Below, in pieces: positions 10,537 to 19,681 of a stretch of DNA of 64,000 bases. The notes below the pieces were generated by a model that made no database searches, had not been told where the DNA came from, and saw nothing but the letters and a program-made list of their open reading frames with translations. This DNA is from Janthinobacterium sp. (GTDB lineage Bacteria > Pseudomonadota > Gammaproteobacteria > Burkholderiales > Burkholderiaceae_D): assembly GCA_003133225.1 (NCBI GenBank), contig PKWL01000037.1, positions 1 through 64,000 of the forward strand, in the 5' to 3' direction. Numbering within the stretch: the stretch's first letter is position 1; every line of letters starts with the position of its first letter. Both the position numbers and the translations under genes were made by a program.

Positions 10537-10932
10537 ATGACAACTGCAAATCTCGCATCGATACTCGCCGCATGTATATTATTTTCTGCCGCTTCATTCC
10601 AAGTTCTCCTCGCGCTGGCGATGCCTTTTGGTTGTGCTGCTTGGGGTGGAACATTTCGTATCCTACCCCCTCACCTTAGGCTCGCCAGCGCCGTATCGGT
10701 GGCACCGTTGGCGCTGGCGGCGTGGATCGTTCTGGCCCGAACTGGGTTGGTTACGTCGATTTGGCAAGCGAGCACGGTGGCTCGTGTTACGTGGATGGGT
10801 TGTGCGACTCTTCTCGTTAGCACCATTGGCAACATCGCCTCGAAGAGCCGAATGGAGCGCATGATCATGGCGCCGGTCGCCTTTGTCTGCTCGGTTTGCT
10901 TCCTGATCGCTGCCTTATCCGATCATCCGTAA
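10537..10932 (+). CDS. Small four-helix membrane protein of unknown function
   Basis: I do not recognise the family. From ATG 10537 the product has about 131 residues with four hydrophobic segments (about 5-26, 48-68, 80-100 and 108-127) and short polar loops, so it should be an inner-membrane protein. The open frame extends back to 10312, but the upstream 75 residues are Arg/Cys-rich, have no membrane character and look like untranslated sequence. No strong ribosome site supports either start. It is convergent with the histidine kinase gene and has no evident operon partner. Confidence 0.45.
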   Translation: MTTANLASILAACILFSAASFQVLLALAMPFGCAAWGGTFRILPPHLRLASAVSVAPLALAAWIVLARTGLVTSIWQASTVARVTWMGCATLLVSTIGNIASKSRMERMIMAPVAFVCSVCFLIAALSDHP

Positions 10933-11014
10933 ACCTCAGCGCACGATCGCCGACGGGGCTCTACAGTGGGTGATCTAAAAAGAGATGCCCCAGCATTGGG
11001 TCAAGTCAATATTT

Positions 11015-13576
11015 TCAGGACACTGATAAGGCCGTGGCAAGGCCACGGCCGGACTGTTTTGGAGCAAGCGCGACTGGCCGGTCGCCGCCCGTATCAAGAG
11101 CCGATCCCGTTTTATCAATCGGAATAAAGATCGACAAGGCCGTCCCATTGTCCGGGCTGCTAGTGACATTGAGTTCGCCACCAAGGGCTTCGATGCGTTC
11201 CTTCATTCCCATCAGGCCAAACGAATTGGCCTTTTTTTTGTCGCCAGGCTGAAGCCCTTTCCCATTGTCTTTTACCGTCATCGAAAAGCCGTGCTCATCC
11301 TGGCCGAGAGCAATGTCGACTTCCGTTGCCTGGGCATGGCGGGCAACATTGGTTAGCGATTCTTGCAAAATTCGAAATACGGCCAAGGTCCGCCCCTCAT
11401 CTAAGCCAAATTCAGCCTCCGCCGCTATGATCGTCAATTTGCAGGCGATTCCATTGTTCCGTTCGAACTGCTTGAGCTGCCACTCCACCGCCGGGCCGAG
11501 GCCGAGCTCCAAGGTGGCGGGGCGTAGATCGTTCATGATCGATTTCACGGACTTGATTGCGGCGTCAATGTTGGCGAGTACGAGCCCCACTCGTTGATGC
11601 AGTTTAGAATGTGCGCGCTCCGTGCGCGCGTACAGCGAGGTCGCGTCCATTTTCAGTACCAGCAAATTCTGGCCCAGATCATCATGGATATCTTGCGCAA
11701 TCCGTTTTCGTTCGTCTTCTTTGATATTTTGCTGGTGGTCCGACAGCAGGCGCAATTGGGCGAAGGATTGCTCCAATAGTTCCGCTGCTCGCTGGCTTTT
11801 GCTGATATCACGAATGTTGGCGATGATGACGGGATGACCGTCCATCTGAAACGGACTGAGACTGATTTCGACGGGAAACTCGGTACCGTCCCCATGCACC
11901 GCGGTCAGGGGATTTTTGAAATCCAACGGATGTTGCGTGTCATTTCTAAATAGCGCGCTCCATTGAACGCGGCGGTTTTCGCTATTAAACGACAGCAGGT
12001 CGTCGATATTCCGCTCGCGCAATTCATTTAAGGTATAGCCGAAAGTTGACAGGGAAACGCAATTGGCGAAGATAATTCGACCATCGATGCCCACCAACAA
12101 CATCGGGTCGGGTGCCGCTTCGACTATTCGATGTACCTGCGCCTGTTCAGCCTGTTTGCGACCGCTAATGTCGGCATGGGTGCCGATCATGCGCAGTGCC
12201 CGACCGGCACCATCACGACTGATGACCATGCCGCGAGAGAGAATCCATTTCCAGCTCCCGTCTTTGCACAAGATGCGGTATTCGCACAGGTGGACCGGCG
12301 TTTTACCGGCCAGACATGCTTGGATTTCAGCGATCACCCTCGATTTGTCTTCCGGGTAGATACGTTTTTCCCAAGCGTCGGAAGTGTCCTCAATTTCATT
12401 TTCGGCATACCCTAGCATCTGCTTCCAGCGCCGGGAAAATTGCACCTCGTTGGGCACGATATTCCAATCCCACACACCTTCGCCGGCACCTTCGAGCGCG
12501 AATTTCCAGCGAAATTCACTTTGTTGAAGCGCTTGTTTGTTGACTTCAAGGCGCCGGTAAGAACCAAGCGCAACATGAGCACTGAGCAGCATGATCGTTA
12601 CGATTAATAAAATTGCTGCGCCTCCAATTAGCAGATCTCCGCGCAAGGCTTGGTTCAAGGCTTGCACGGTGATGCCAACGACGACATCTAAGGGTCTGCT
12701 TTCAAGAACACGGACACTGTAGATCATCGGCTGGCCATCAACCGGGTTGTTCGCCTGGAAGGTTTTGGCCGACACGCCATGCAATTGCTGGAAAAAATTG
12801 GAATTTAAAAGGCGGGCCCCCGCCGTTTGCTCAAACAGGGGAACGCTGGCAACTATTTCACCCCCTTGATGGAGCAAGGAGATCGAGATGTCTTTACGCT
12901 CAAATCGGGCGCGCTCGAACATCGAGGCGAAACGGCCTACGTCCATGGGGGCGATGATGACACCCAAAAACGCGCCTTGCGCGCTCACCACGCGCCGGCT
13001 TAATATCAAAGTGCGGGTCTTGGCAATTTCCGCCACCCCCGGGGCGCCGATAAATAAGCCCAGATCAGCTTTGGGTTGGGCGTGCGCCTTGAAGAAGTCA
13101 TCGCCTATGAACGACTGGCCCAGGACCGCCGCGTTTTTTGATGTCGCCACCCCAACCCCGCGGGCGTCAATGAACATCATCCAAAACGCGTCCCTCCCAT
13201 GCTCATGGCTTTCCAGCAGTTGTCGGATCGTTGCAAAATTTCTTTTTTCTGGAGGCAATACTTTGATGGCATTCACAAAACCCATCAGCGCATAATCGGC
13301 AAGCTCGATTGAATCTGATACATGGGCGGCAATCGCATCCACATAGGTTTGGGTCTGGACCCGCGCCGCATTTTCCCGATCGACAAAGGACGAATAAATT
13401 TTCCACGAGACAGAAACGATGGTCAAACAGGCAACCAGCAGCAAGCCCAAAACCAGACGAAAACGAAAGCGGGAATATTCCGGGGATACGTGCGCAAGGG
13501 AAAAGCTCATAGTCTGGCCCACGGCCGATGGCATCACTTGCCTGGTGCGTTTGCCGCATATTTTGTCGCCGTGCAT
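11015..13576 (-). CDS. PAS-domain membrane sensor histidine kinase (HisKA_3, NarL/FixL type)
   Basis: A sensor kinase of about 853 residues. It has an N-terminal helix ('RLVLGLLLVACLTIVSVSW'), a periplasmic Cache-like sensor to about residue 310, a second helix near 325-345, two PAS domains (about 360-470 with a PAC tail 'CEYRILCKDGSWKWI', and about 485-600), a HisKA_3 dimerisation domain and a HATPase. The phospho-acceptor is His631 in 'AQDIHDDLGQNL'. ATP-binding boxes are 'LQESLTNVARHA', 'VKDNGKGL' and 'FGLMGMKERIEALGG'. It should phosphorylate the response regulator encoded just upstream on the same strand. ATG 13576 has AAGG eight bases before it; ATG 13534 and ATG 13510 are alternatives nearer the first helix. 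The ligand is unknown. Confidence 0.85.
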   Translation of the reverse strand: MHGDKICGKRTRQVMPSAVGQTMSFSLAHVSPEYSRFRFRLVLGLLLVACLTIVSVSWKIYSSFVDRENAARVQTQTYVDAIAAHVSDSIELADYALMGFVNAIKVLPPEKRNFATIRQLLESHEHGRDAFWMMFIDARGVGVATSKNAAVLGQSFIGDDFFKAHAQPKADLGLFIGAPGVAEIAKTRTLILSRRVVSAQGAFLGVIIAPMDVGRFASMFERARFERKDISISLLHQGGEIVASVPLFEQTAGARLLNSNFFQQLHGVSAKTFQANNPVDGQPMIYSVRVLESRPLDVVVGITVQALNQALRGDLLIGGAAILLIVTIMLLSAHVALGSYRRLEVNKQALQQSEFRWKFALEGAGEGVWDWNIVPNEVQFSRRWKQMLGYAENEIEDTSDAWEKRIYPEDKSRVIAEIQACLAGKTPVHLCEYRILCKDGSWKWILSRGMVISRDGAGRALRMIGTHADISGRKQAEQAQVHRIVEAAPDPMLLVGIDGRIIFANCVSLSTFGYTLNELRERNIDDLLSFNSENRRVQWSALFRNDTQHPLDFKNPLTAVHGDGTEFPVEISLSPFQMDGHPVIIANIRDISKSQRAAELLEQSFAQLRLLSDHQQNIKEDERKRIAQDIHDDLGQNLLVLKMDATSLYARTERAHSKLHQRVGLVLANIDAAIKSVKSIMNDLRPATLELGLGPAVEWQLKQFERNNGIACKLTIIAAEAEFGLDEGRTLAVFRILQESLTNVARHAQATEVDIALGQDEHGFSMTVKDNGKGLQPGDKKKANSFGLMGMKERIEALGGELNVTSSPDNGTALSIFIPIDKTGSALDTGGDRPVALAPKQSGRGLATALSVS

Positions 13577-13787
13577 TGCTCAGCCTTGACCGTACGTGAT
13601 TGATCCGCGCTGCTGCAAATGGCCACGGCGAGAATTCACCAGTATTGATGGTTGCATTATCCGCCAAAGGGCACCGGCACAGGGGGCTTTTTTTGAACCG
13701 ACCCAGTTTTACGCTTTGAGAAAACCCCCATGATTTATCGGCTGTCGTGTGGCGGCGCAGCCCTTAGGAATACGAGTACAAAATTTT

Positions 13788-14396
13788 CTAAAGGAACAGT
13801 TTGACGAGATCCACCGTCGATTCGACGTGCAGTCTTTCCATGATCCGGGTCCGGTGGTTCTCAACGGTACGAGAACTGATGCCCAGTAATTCAGAGATTT
13901 CCCGGCTCGATTTGGCCTCAATCACATAACGAATTACGCTGCGTTCCCTCATCGTAAGTAAGGCCATGCGTGCCTCCTGGGCCTGGCATTCAAGCCATTT
14001 TATATACTGTCCCCGACTGCGGTCCAACGCCGCCTGCACCTTGCCAAGGAAGGCCTGGGCGCTGAAAGGCTTCTCCAAAAAATCGAATGCGCCATGTTTC
14101 ATCGCTTCCACGGCGATACTCACTTCTGCAAATCCGGTCAGGAAGATAATCGGCGGCGCGGCATCCATGACATTTAGGCGCTTTTGCAGTTCCATTCCGT
14201 CAATGTCGGGCATGCGCAGGTCGCACACCAGACACTCGCACGGGGTGGGATGGTATGCCGTCAAAAATTTTTTAGCCGAAGCGAATGCCAGCACATCGAC
14301 ACCGATGGTCGCCACCAGCGCTTGCAGCATCTTCAGTACAGCCGGATCGTCGTCAACGACGTACACGGTACCTGCCGGGCGGGTCACATTTAGCAT
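13788..14396 (-). CDS. FixJ/NarL-type response regulator
   Basis: A two-domain transcription factor of 202 residues. The receiver (about 10-125) has the acidic pocket 'VVDDDPAV', phospho-acceptor Asp59 in 'CDLRMPDIDGM' and the conserved Lys in 'DFLEKPF'. The C-terminal LuxR-type helix-turn-helix has 'SSREISELLGISSRTVENHRTRIMERL'. The segment order and the 'DFLEKPF' receiver end are FixJ-like. It lies 211 bases upstream of the histidine kinase on the same strand and is presumably its partner. It is also the nearest regulator gene to the biosynthetic cluster, whose first gene starts about 1.1 kb away in the opposite direction. Regulation of the cluster by this pair is only an inference. Confidence 0.87.
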   Translation of the reverse strand: MLNVTRPAGTVYVVDDDPAVLKMLQALVATIGVDVLAFASAKKFLTAYHPTPCECLVCDLRMPDIDGMELQKRLNVMDAAPPIIFLTGFAEVSIAVEAMKHGAFDFLEKPFSAQAFLGKVQAALDRSRGQYIKWLECQAQEARMALLTMRERSVIRYVIEAKSSREISELLGISSRTVENHRTRIMERLHVESTVDLVKLFL

Positions 14397-15525
14397 GAAA
14401 AGAATATTACCAGTTTGGTTGGCATTCTCCTAATAAACTTACAGTAAAGAAATGTTCTGTCAGTTAAATGTTGCATACGTAGCCCCGCCGAAAACTTGCA
14501 GCACTGTCCTGGGTCACTTGGCGCGGGTTCTACGGGCCGAACCTATCGGAGTCGACCGCGCTCTCGTTGTGGATTTTCCTGCGATAAGCAAGGTCAAGCC
14601 GCCGCCAGTTGCTCTGCTCGCACGCAAATCGGCCAGAACGGAGCAGAGTTCGCCAGGCTTCGACGAAAACAGCCGCGGCGTGCCCGCAGTTAGTCGGGAC
14701 GGGTGATCGCAAACGGGCGCAGCCAAACCGTCGCCACCTGCGATTGCCCGGTGCGCATTATTTGCAAGCGCGCCGACAGGTGGGTGAGCCCGATGGCCGC
14801 TCGCGATTGGCTAACGCTGGTCGGCTTGGAGATCTGGGTTGGTACGAGAAAAAATAATCAATATCAAATCTATTTCTTCTGAAAGAATCAACACAATTAA
14901 TAACTTTACAAGTTTATTAATTTTCTTTTTAAAAATAATCGCATAACGTGACAAGGGAAAAATCCAGCTGACAGCAGCGCGTGGAGGCCGAGTCTTATTT
15001 TTTAAAAACTGCTGCATTATCAACGCTCTGTAGCGTTTTGCGGGCGCTGCGGGCACATGCAACTCGCTTGCGGCGCCCTCTTGGCAGTGGGTAAATAAAT
15101 CTGTGAGGGCCGCGCTTAAATTCAGGTGGATCGATTTTTAAAAAGTTCTTGGTCGCACACTTATGTCATCGGCAGCTCTTGCAGATTATTTTATCTCTAA
15201 GTCAAAGCGTCATGATTACGTCATATAGCCCTAATACAATTCGTAAAAGCACAATTTGTTCGTCGTTAATAAAGCACGCACTGGGAATTAAATTATCTGT
15301 TTCATATAAGAAGAGAACGACGTCAACTTCACAAAAGATGCGCAGCGCTGCCGAAGGGGCGGTAACTGGCAAGATTAATATGGCGCTGAAAGCCATCGTT
15401 GTTTTATCGCATGAAGCAAAATTAAAATAATTGACGAGTGGGCCGGCGGCGCCACCAACTGTTTTAGCGATCAGAATAAGTCAACGCGACAGGTAAACGT
15501 ACTAATAGAGCAAAGGGAATTTGGA
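14397..15525. other. Gene-poor, partly AT-rich border region upstream of the biosynthetic cluster
   Basis: About 1.1 kb between the leftward regulator gene and the first rightward cluster gene. The part around 14,450-14,840 is GC-rich. The parts around 14,850-14,960 and 15,120-15,525 are clearly AT-richer than the rest of the window. The open frames here (for example 15149-15430) lack ribosome sites and family features. An imperfect palindrome ATGA-TTACG-TCAT lies at about 15,210-15,222. The promoter of the cluster is expected here, but no convincing -35/-10 pair can be named. The first cluster gene has a good ribosome site, AAAGGGA at 15512-15518. Confidence 0.5.
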
Positions 15526-16773
15526 ATGATATTTCGACTTGCATTTAGAAATGTATTTAGAAATCGCGGCCGATTTTTGTTGAGTACTTTCGTCGTTGCC
15601 ATCGCCAGCTTGCTTCTCGTCTACGCAACGGGACAGATCGGCGGCGTGAAGCAAGCCTTGGTGCGGGGCGTGACGGACACATTAACGGGACAAGTGCAGA
15701 TAAAACCCAAAGCGGCGCCAAGAGATTTTTTTGAGTATCCATCCGCACGTCGTTTAAATTTAATCAAGGCACCGGACCTGGACCGGATACTGGCCAAGGT
15801 GCGCGCCTTGGATGTAGTTGAGGCCGCCTCTGAACGGGTTCGTTTTGGTGCCTTGATCGGCAATGAAGAGCGCTCCACTCCCGCCCTCATCATGGGTATC
15901 GACCCGGTTAGCGAAGCAGGTGTCACGCCTGACCTGGGAACCATACTCTCCCCCTTATCCAATCCCAGCGCGGCACTGGTGTCCGAGTATTTGACCAAAA
16001 AATCGGGCATCCCGATCGGCAAGGAAATACTGGTATTTGCCGACACGCCGAACGATAGTTTTAGTGCGCGCCCTTATACGATCGCAGCTTATGCGAAGTC
16101 GCCGGTGCTGATCGATGAATTCATGAACGGAACCGTGCTGGTCGATATTGCCAGCGCTCGCAAATTACTTTCCCTCGATGGCGGCGCGACGGAAATTGCC
16201 ATTCGCCTCAAGCCCGGTCAAGAAGTGGACGACGCCGTGAGCAAGATCGATGCCGTTCTGGACCAGGGCGAGAAACAATATCTGGGCGTCTATCCCTATA
16301 CCGAAGTGGCAAAGTCCGTCAAGAACATAGGAAATATCGCCACGGGGATGGGGGCGATTCAAGTGGGCGCCGTCATGTTCGTGATGCTAATCATCGTCTT
16401 GGTGATTACCAAGATGGGCTTGTATGAAAGACAGGCGGAAATCGGCACATTGATGTCGATTGGAATGACGCGGGGGCGGCTGATGACGCTGTTTATTTCC
16501 GAGGTCTTTATCAAGATTCTCATTGGCTACGGTGCCGGCTTTTCGTTAGCGATGTTCATGCTGTTGGGGGTGCGTCATTCCGGCGGCATCAAGTCGGCAA
16601 CACAAATTGAGCAATATATGTATGGCGGCAAGATCATGATGCCGGTCATCGATTTTAAGAACATCTTGATCGGTTTTTTTGTAGTGATAGCAGCTGCTCT
16701 GTTGACCACATTGGTGAGTTGCTGGAAAGCGGGCGGCGAAGATGCTGTCGTTTTATTGAGCGGCAAAAAATGA
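15526..16773 (+). CDS. ABC transporter permease, LolC/LolE-MacB family (first of two)
   Basis: An inner-membrane permease of 415 residues in the FtsX/MacB/LolCE family. It has an N-terminal membrane helix after 'FRNVFRNRGRFLLSTFVVA', a periplasmic domain of about 210 residues, then three C-terminal helices (about 280-305, 325-350 and 375-400) of the FtsX domain, with 'ERQAEIGTLMSIGMTRGRLM' in the coupling loop. Such permeases work as pairs with a LolD-type ATPase and move lipids, lipoproteins or hydrophobic metabolites away from the inner membrane. The next permease gene overlaps its stop (ATGA), and the ATPase and a LolA-like gene follow. It is the first gene of the cluster strand, so export of the product is the likely role. 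Confidence 0.85.
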   Translation: MIFRLAFRNVFRNRGRFLLSTFVVAIASLLLVYATGQIGGVKQALVRGVTDTLTGQVQIKPKAAPRDFFEYPSARRLNLIKAPDLDRILAKVRALDVVEAASERVRFGALIGNEERSTPALIMGIDPVSEAGVTPDLGTILSPLSNPSAALVSEYLTKKSGIPIGKEILVFADTPNDSFSARPYTIAAYAKSPVLIDEFMNGTVLVDIASARKLLSLDGGATEIAIRLKPGQEVDDAVSKIDAVLDQGEKQYLGVYPYTEVAKSVKNIGNIATGMGAIQVGAVMFVMLIIVLVITKMGLYERQAEIGTLMSIGMTRGRLMTLFISEVFIKILIGYGAGFSLAMFMLLGVRHSGGIKSATQIEQYMYGGKIMMPVIDFKNILIGFFVVIAAALLTTLVSCWKAGGEDAVVLLSGKK

Positions 16774-18101
16774 GCGAGTCCATGACGACCATTGCAAACC
16801 AAACGGCGATCGCCGCGCAGAACCTTGTTGGCTTCGACTTCCTGGATGCGGCCGGCAGCCGCTGGAAGCTGGTGTTTCGAAACGTGCTGCGGCAACGCTC
16901 GAGAAATATCTTGCTGGGCCTCCTGATCTTTTTTGCCAGCTTCGTCATCGTGTACTTTTCACAGTTTCTCGAAGGGGTGTCACGGAATTTTTCGCAAAAC
17001 ATGATTGCATTGGCAAGTGGGGATAGCTATGTCTCATCGGTAACTGAGCGCGCCGTAGATAAGAATATTTTCGACCGCGACTATGAATACTTTACCTTGT
17101 CTCCAGAATTTTACGCACATCTGGCCGCCATGCGGGGCTACGCATCGCTTAGTTCGCGGCTTGAATTTGATGCCAAACTGGTGATGGCAGACGACAGCGT
17201 TCAGCAACGCATCATGGCATTCGATCTTGCCACCGAACCAAAACTGAAAAACAATTTTACTTTTGTGGAAGGACGTATGTTCCACAGCGGAGAGTACGGC
17301 ATCGTGCTCCCCGTCGATTTTGCGCAGCGCCACCGAATCCAGGTTGGCGACCAGGTCCGTGTGCTGGCAAGGACAATCAATAAGCAAGTGAATCTGATCG
17401 ACTATAAAGTGACGGGCCTTTTTACCACCGCCAACTTGTCATCCTGGTTTGATCACTACGCTTACCTCGATCTTCAGGTGGCCCGGGTGTTGGTTGATGA
17501 CAAGGGCGCTTTGACCAGGTTAAATATCAACCTCAAACAAGGAACCGCTCCCGATGAGTTCGACAAGGCCGTCGTCGCCTTGCTACGGGAGACCAAAAAT
17601 CCGGCCAATCCGACCCTTGACGTGACGAAATGGAGCGAGGGCGCCGTCCTGTTTACCGAGTTAACGGCGGCCATGAAGCTCAGTTACGCGATTGTGATTT
17701 TCATCATTATCTTGATGGTCGCGGCCAGCCTTGCTTTTTCAACCATGATGAACATTCTGGAGCGAACCAAAGAAATCGCGACCTTGGGCGCGCTGGGGGC
17801 GCCCCCGCGCGAGATCCGGCGCATGCTGGTCGGAGAAAACCTGGTGCTCGCTGCCGTCGCGGCGCTATCCGGTGCGGCTTGCGCCGGCATTGTTTTTCTG
17901 ATCACGCTACGGATCGGCATTCCTATCGGCGTCAAAGAGTTGAGCGGTTTTCTAGGGTCTTCGCGTTTCTATCCAGCCTTTAATCTGTTCGGGTTTGTCG
18001 CCGGCCTGGCGGTGCCCCTGGTTGTCGCGTTCTTGTCCAGTTTCATCTTTGCCGGTCGTGCTGCGAAATTGCCCATCGCCGACGCGATTGCTGACCGATA
18101 A
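16770..18101 (+). CDS. ABC transporter permease, LolC/LolE-MacB family (second of two)
   Basis: The partner of the preceding permease, 443 residues from the ATG that overlaps the previous stop. The open frame continues 17 codons further upstream, but that part lies inside the preceding gene. It has a cytoplasmic N-terminal tail of about 35 residues, a first helix after 'VFRNVLRQRSRNILLGLLIF', a long periplasmic domain and three C-terminal FtsX-domain helices with 'ERTKEIATLGALGAPPREIR' in the loop that contacts the ATPase. The overlap implies translational coupling and 1:1 production of a heterodimeric permease, as in LolCE. No ATPase domain is fused, unlike MacB. Confidence 0.85.
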   Translation: MSESMTTIANQTAIAAQNLVGFDFLDAAGSRWKLVFRNVLRQRSRNILLGLLIFFASFVIVYFSQFLEGVSRNFSQNMIALASGDSYVSSVTERAVDKNIFDRDYEYFTLSPEFYAHLAAMRGYASLSSRLEFDAKLVMADDSVQQRIMAFDLATEPKLKNNFTFVEGRMFHSGEYGIVLPVDFAQRHRIQVGDQVRVLARTINKQVNLIDYKVTGLFTTANLSSWFDHYAYLDLQVARVLVDDKGALTRLNINLKQGTAPDEFDKAVVALLRETKNPANPTLDVTKWSEGAVLFTELTAAMKLSYAIVIFIIILMVAASLAFSTMMNILERTKEIATLGALGAPPREIRRMLVGENLVLAAVAALSGAACAGIVFLITLRIGIPIGVKELSGFLGSSRFYPAFNLFGFVAGLAVPLVVAFLSSFIFAGRAAKLPIADAIADR

Positions 18102-18131
18102 CCGCTCGTCCACATCAGGAAGCTGCCGCAC

Positions 18132-18803
18132 ATGGAAATCATACTTCGCAACGTAAAAAAAGAATACTCGCTTGGCAAAGCCAAGGTGGAAGCGCTGAAA
18201 GGCATTAATTTTACAGTTCATTCCAGGGATTTCCTGACATTTGCCGGACCCTCCGGCAGCGGCAAGACTAGCCTTTTAAACATGGTCGGCTGTCTCGATA
18301 CGCCCACGCAAGGGGAGGTCTTGTTCGACGGGATTAACGTTCAGTCTTTGGATTTGACAGAACGAGCGTATTTACGAAATGAAAAAATCGGTTTCATCTT
18401 CCAGTCTTTCAATTTAATACCGGTTCTTAATGTTTACGAAAATATTGAATTGCCGGCGCGTATAGGCAGAAGGCGAACGGATGGCAAAAAGCTCAAGGCT
18501 TGGATCATGCACTTGATCGAAGTGGTTGGGCTAAGCGACCGCGTAAAACATCGGCCCGACGAATTGTCGGGCGGGCAGCGGCAGCGTGTGGCCATCGCGC
18601 GGGCTCTGGTGAATAAGCCGGAGCTGGTTCTGGCGGATGAGCCGACGGCAAATCTCGATTCCGATACATCCCTCAAAATCCTTGAACTGTTACGCCAATT
18701 GAACCACGAAGAACAGACCACGTTCATATTCTCGACCCATGATCAGGAAATCATTGAGCGCTCGGACCGGGTGGTGCGCTTAAAGGATGGACTTTTCGTT
18801 TGA
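18132..18803 (+). CDS. ABC transporter ATP-binding protein, LolD/MacB type
   Basis: A complete nucleotide-binding protein of 223 residues. It has Walker A 'GPSGSGKTS' (about 39-47), the Q-loop in 'IGFIFQSFNLIPVLNVYENI', the signature 'LSGGQRQRVAIARAL', Walker B 'LVLADEPTANLDS' and the H-loop 'IFSTHDQEI'. The Q-loop sequence is typical of the LolD/MacB group. It would power the two permeases encoded directly upstream (30-base gap). It is not fused to a permease, so the transporter is most like LolCDE in layout. Confidence 0.9.
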   Translation: MEIILRNVKKEYSLGKAKVEALKGINFTVHSRDFLTFAGPSGSGKTSLLNMVGCLDTPTQGEVLFDGINVQSLDLTERAYLRNEKIGFIFQSFNLIPVLNVYENIELPARIGRRRTDGKKLKAWIMHLIEVVGLSDRVKHRPDELSGGQRQRVAIARALVNKPELVLADEPTANLDSDTSLKILELLRQLNHEEQTTFIFSTHDQEIIERSDRVVRLKDGLFV

Positions 18804-18856
18804 GTTGTTTGTTCAAAGTTATTAGAGGCATGGAAATGCCGCATTGGAGAGCAGGA

Positions 18857-19606
18857 ATGAAATTTTTTAATTGTTTGGGGCTGGCCGCAGGGCTCGCCCT
18901 GATGACGCAGACGGCTTATGCGACGGTCGATGCCAAGGAAGTCGCCTCATTACTCACTTACATCGATCAGAGTATGTTTCCGCGCGTTGCCACCGCCTCT
19001 ATCAAGGTGACCAGTTATAAGAAAAATGAAATTTTGAAGGAAGTCGTACTCGACTTTACGACAAAGGCTGATATGGGCTTGCTGGGCATCACGTCGCCCG
19101 CCACGGATAAAGGCAAGTACGTCTTGAAATCAGGCAAAAATATGTGGATGTATTTTGGCGACGTCAAGCGCGCCATTCGACTGGCGTCCAAAGATGCGTT
19201 TTTGGGAACAGATGCGAACAATTACGACTTGATGCAGATCAACCTGCTCGAAGACTATACGGTGGCCGCTTTCTCCGAGGCAACCTTGAATGGCGAAGCC
19301 GTCATCAAAGTGGATTTGATTGCCAAACGCGGTACGGAAGGCTATAGCAAAATTACAAGCTGGATCTCGCCCGAAAGTCGGCGCTTGCTGCAAAACGATT
19401 GCTACTCCATTTCTGGCGCCCAGATAAAGACCATTCAATACCGGGACCCGACCCGGCTCGGGGAGTATCGCGTGCCAAGCGCAGTATATATCGTCAATTA
19501 CGTGGACAAGGACCGCACCACGCTGATTCAGTTCTCGCGGGTGCAGCCCAAAGCCGATATCAGGGCGTCGATCTTTACCATCGGCTATCTGGAGTCCTTG
19601 AATTAG
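18857..19606 (+). CDS. LolA-like periplasmic protein (outer-membrane lipoprotein-sorting / Tp0789-type)
   Basis: A periplasmic protein of about 249 residues with a clear signal peptide ('FFNCLGLAAGLALMTQTAYA'). The rest fits the LolA-like fold described for the Tp0789 family: 'LLGITSPATDKGKYVLKSGK', then 'MWMYFGDVKRAIRL', a middle 'VIKVDLIAKRGTEGYSKI' and a final 'QPKADIRASIFTIGYLESLN'. Such proteins form a half-barrel that holds acyl chains and often sit beside LolCDE-like transporters. It probably receives a hydrophobic cargo from the ABC complex and passes it to the outer membrane, where the barrel protein at 60.6 kb may take part. I chose ATG 18857 because of the GGAG/AGGA site just before it; TTG 18800 and ATG 18830 are also in frame. 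Confidence 0.75.
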   Translation: MKFFNCLGLAAGLALMTQTAYATVDAKEVASLLTYIDQSMFPRVATASIKVTSYKKNEILKEVVLDFTTKADMGLLGITSPATDKGKYVLKSGKNMWMYFGDVKRAIRLASKDAFLGTDANNYDLMQINLLEDYTVAAFSEATLNGEAVIKVDLIAKRGTEGYSKITSWISPESRRLLQNDCYSISGAQIKTIQYRDPTRLGEYRVPSAVYIVNYVDKDRTTLIQFSRVQPKADIRASIFTIGYLESLN

Positions 19607-19681
19607 CTTACCCAACTTAACGCCTGCATTCGTGGCGCGCGCGCCATCTCTCAATCAAGCAGTTTCTAGGAGACGCAACTT

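Noticed and set aside
11030-11050. 8-base hairpin GGCCGTGG/CCACGGCC
   Set aside because: It lies inside the 3' coding end of the histidine kinase gene and has no T tract, so it is not a supported terminator.
14699-14843. Minus-strand stretch that reads like a protein end ('AIGLTHLSARLQIMRTGQSQ')
   Set aside because: No start codon or gene body upstream and no family match that I can defend; at most a gene remnant.
15149-15430. Open frame of 93 codons in the AT-rich border
   Set aside because: No ribosome site, no family features, and the residue pattern does not look like a folded protein.
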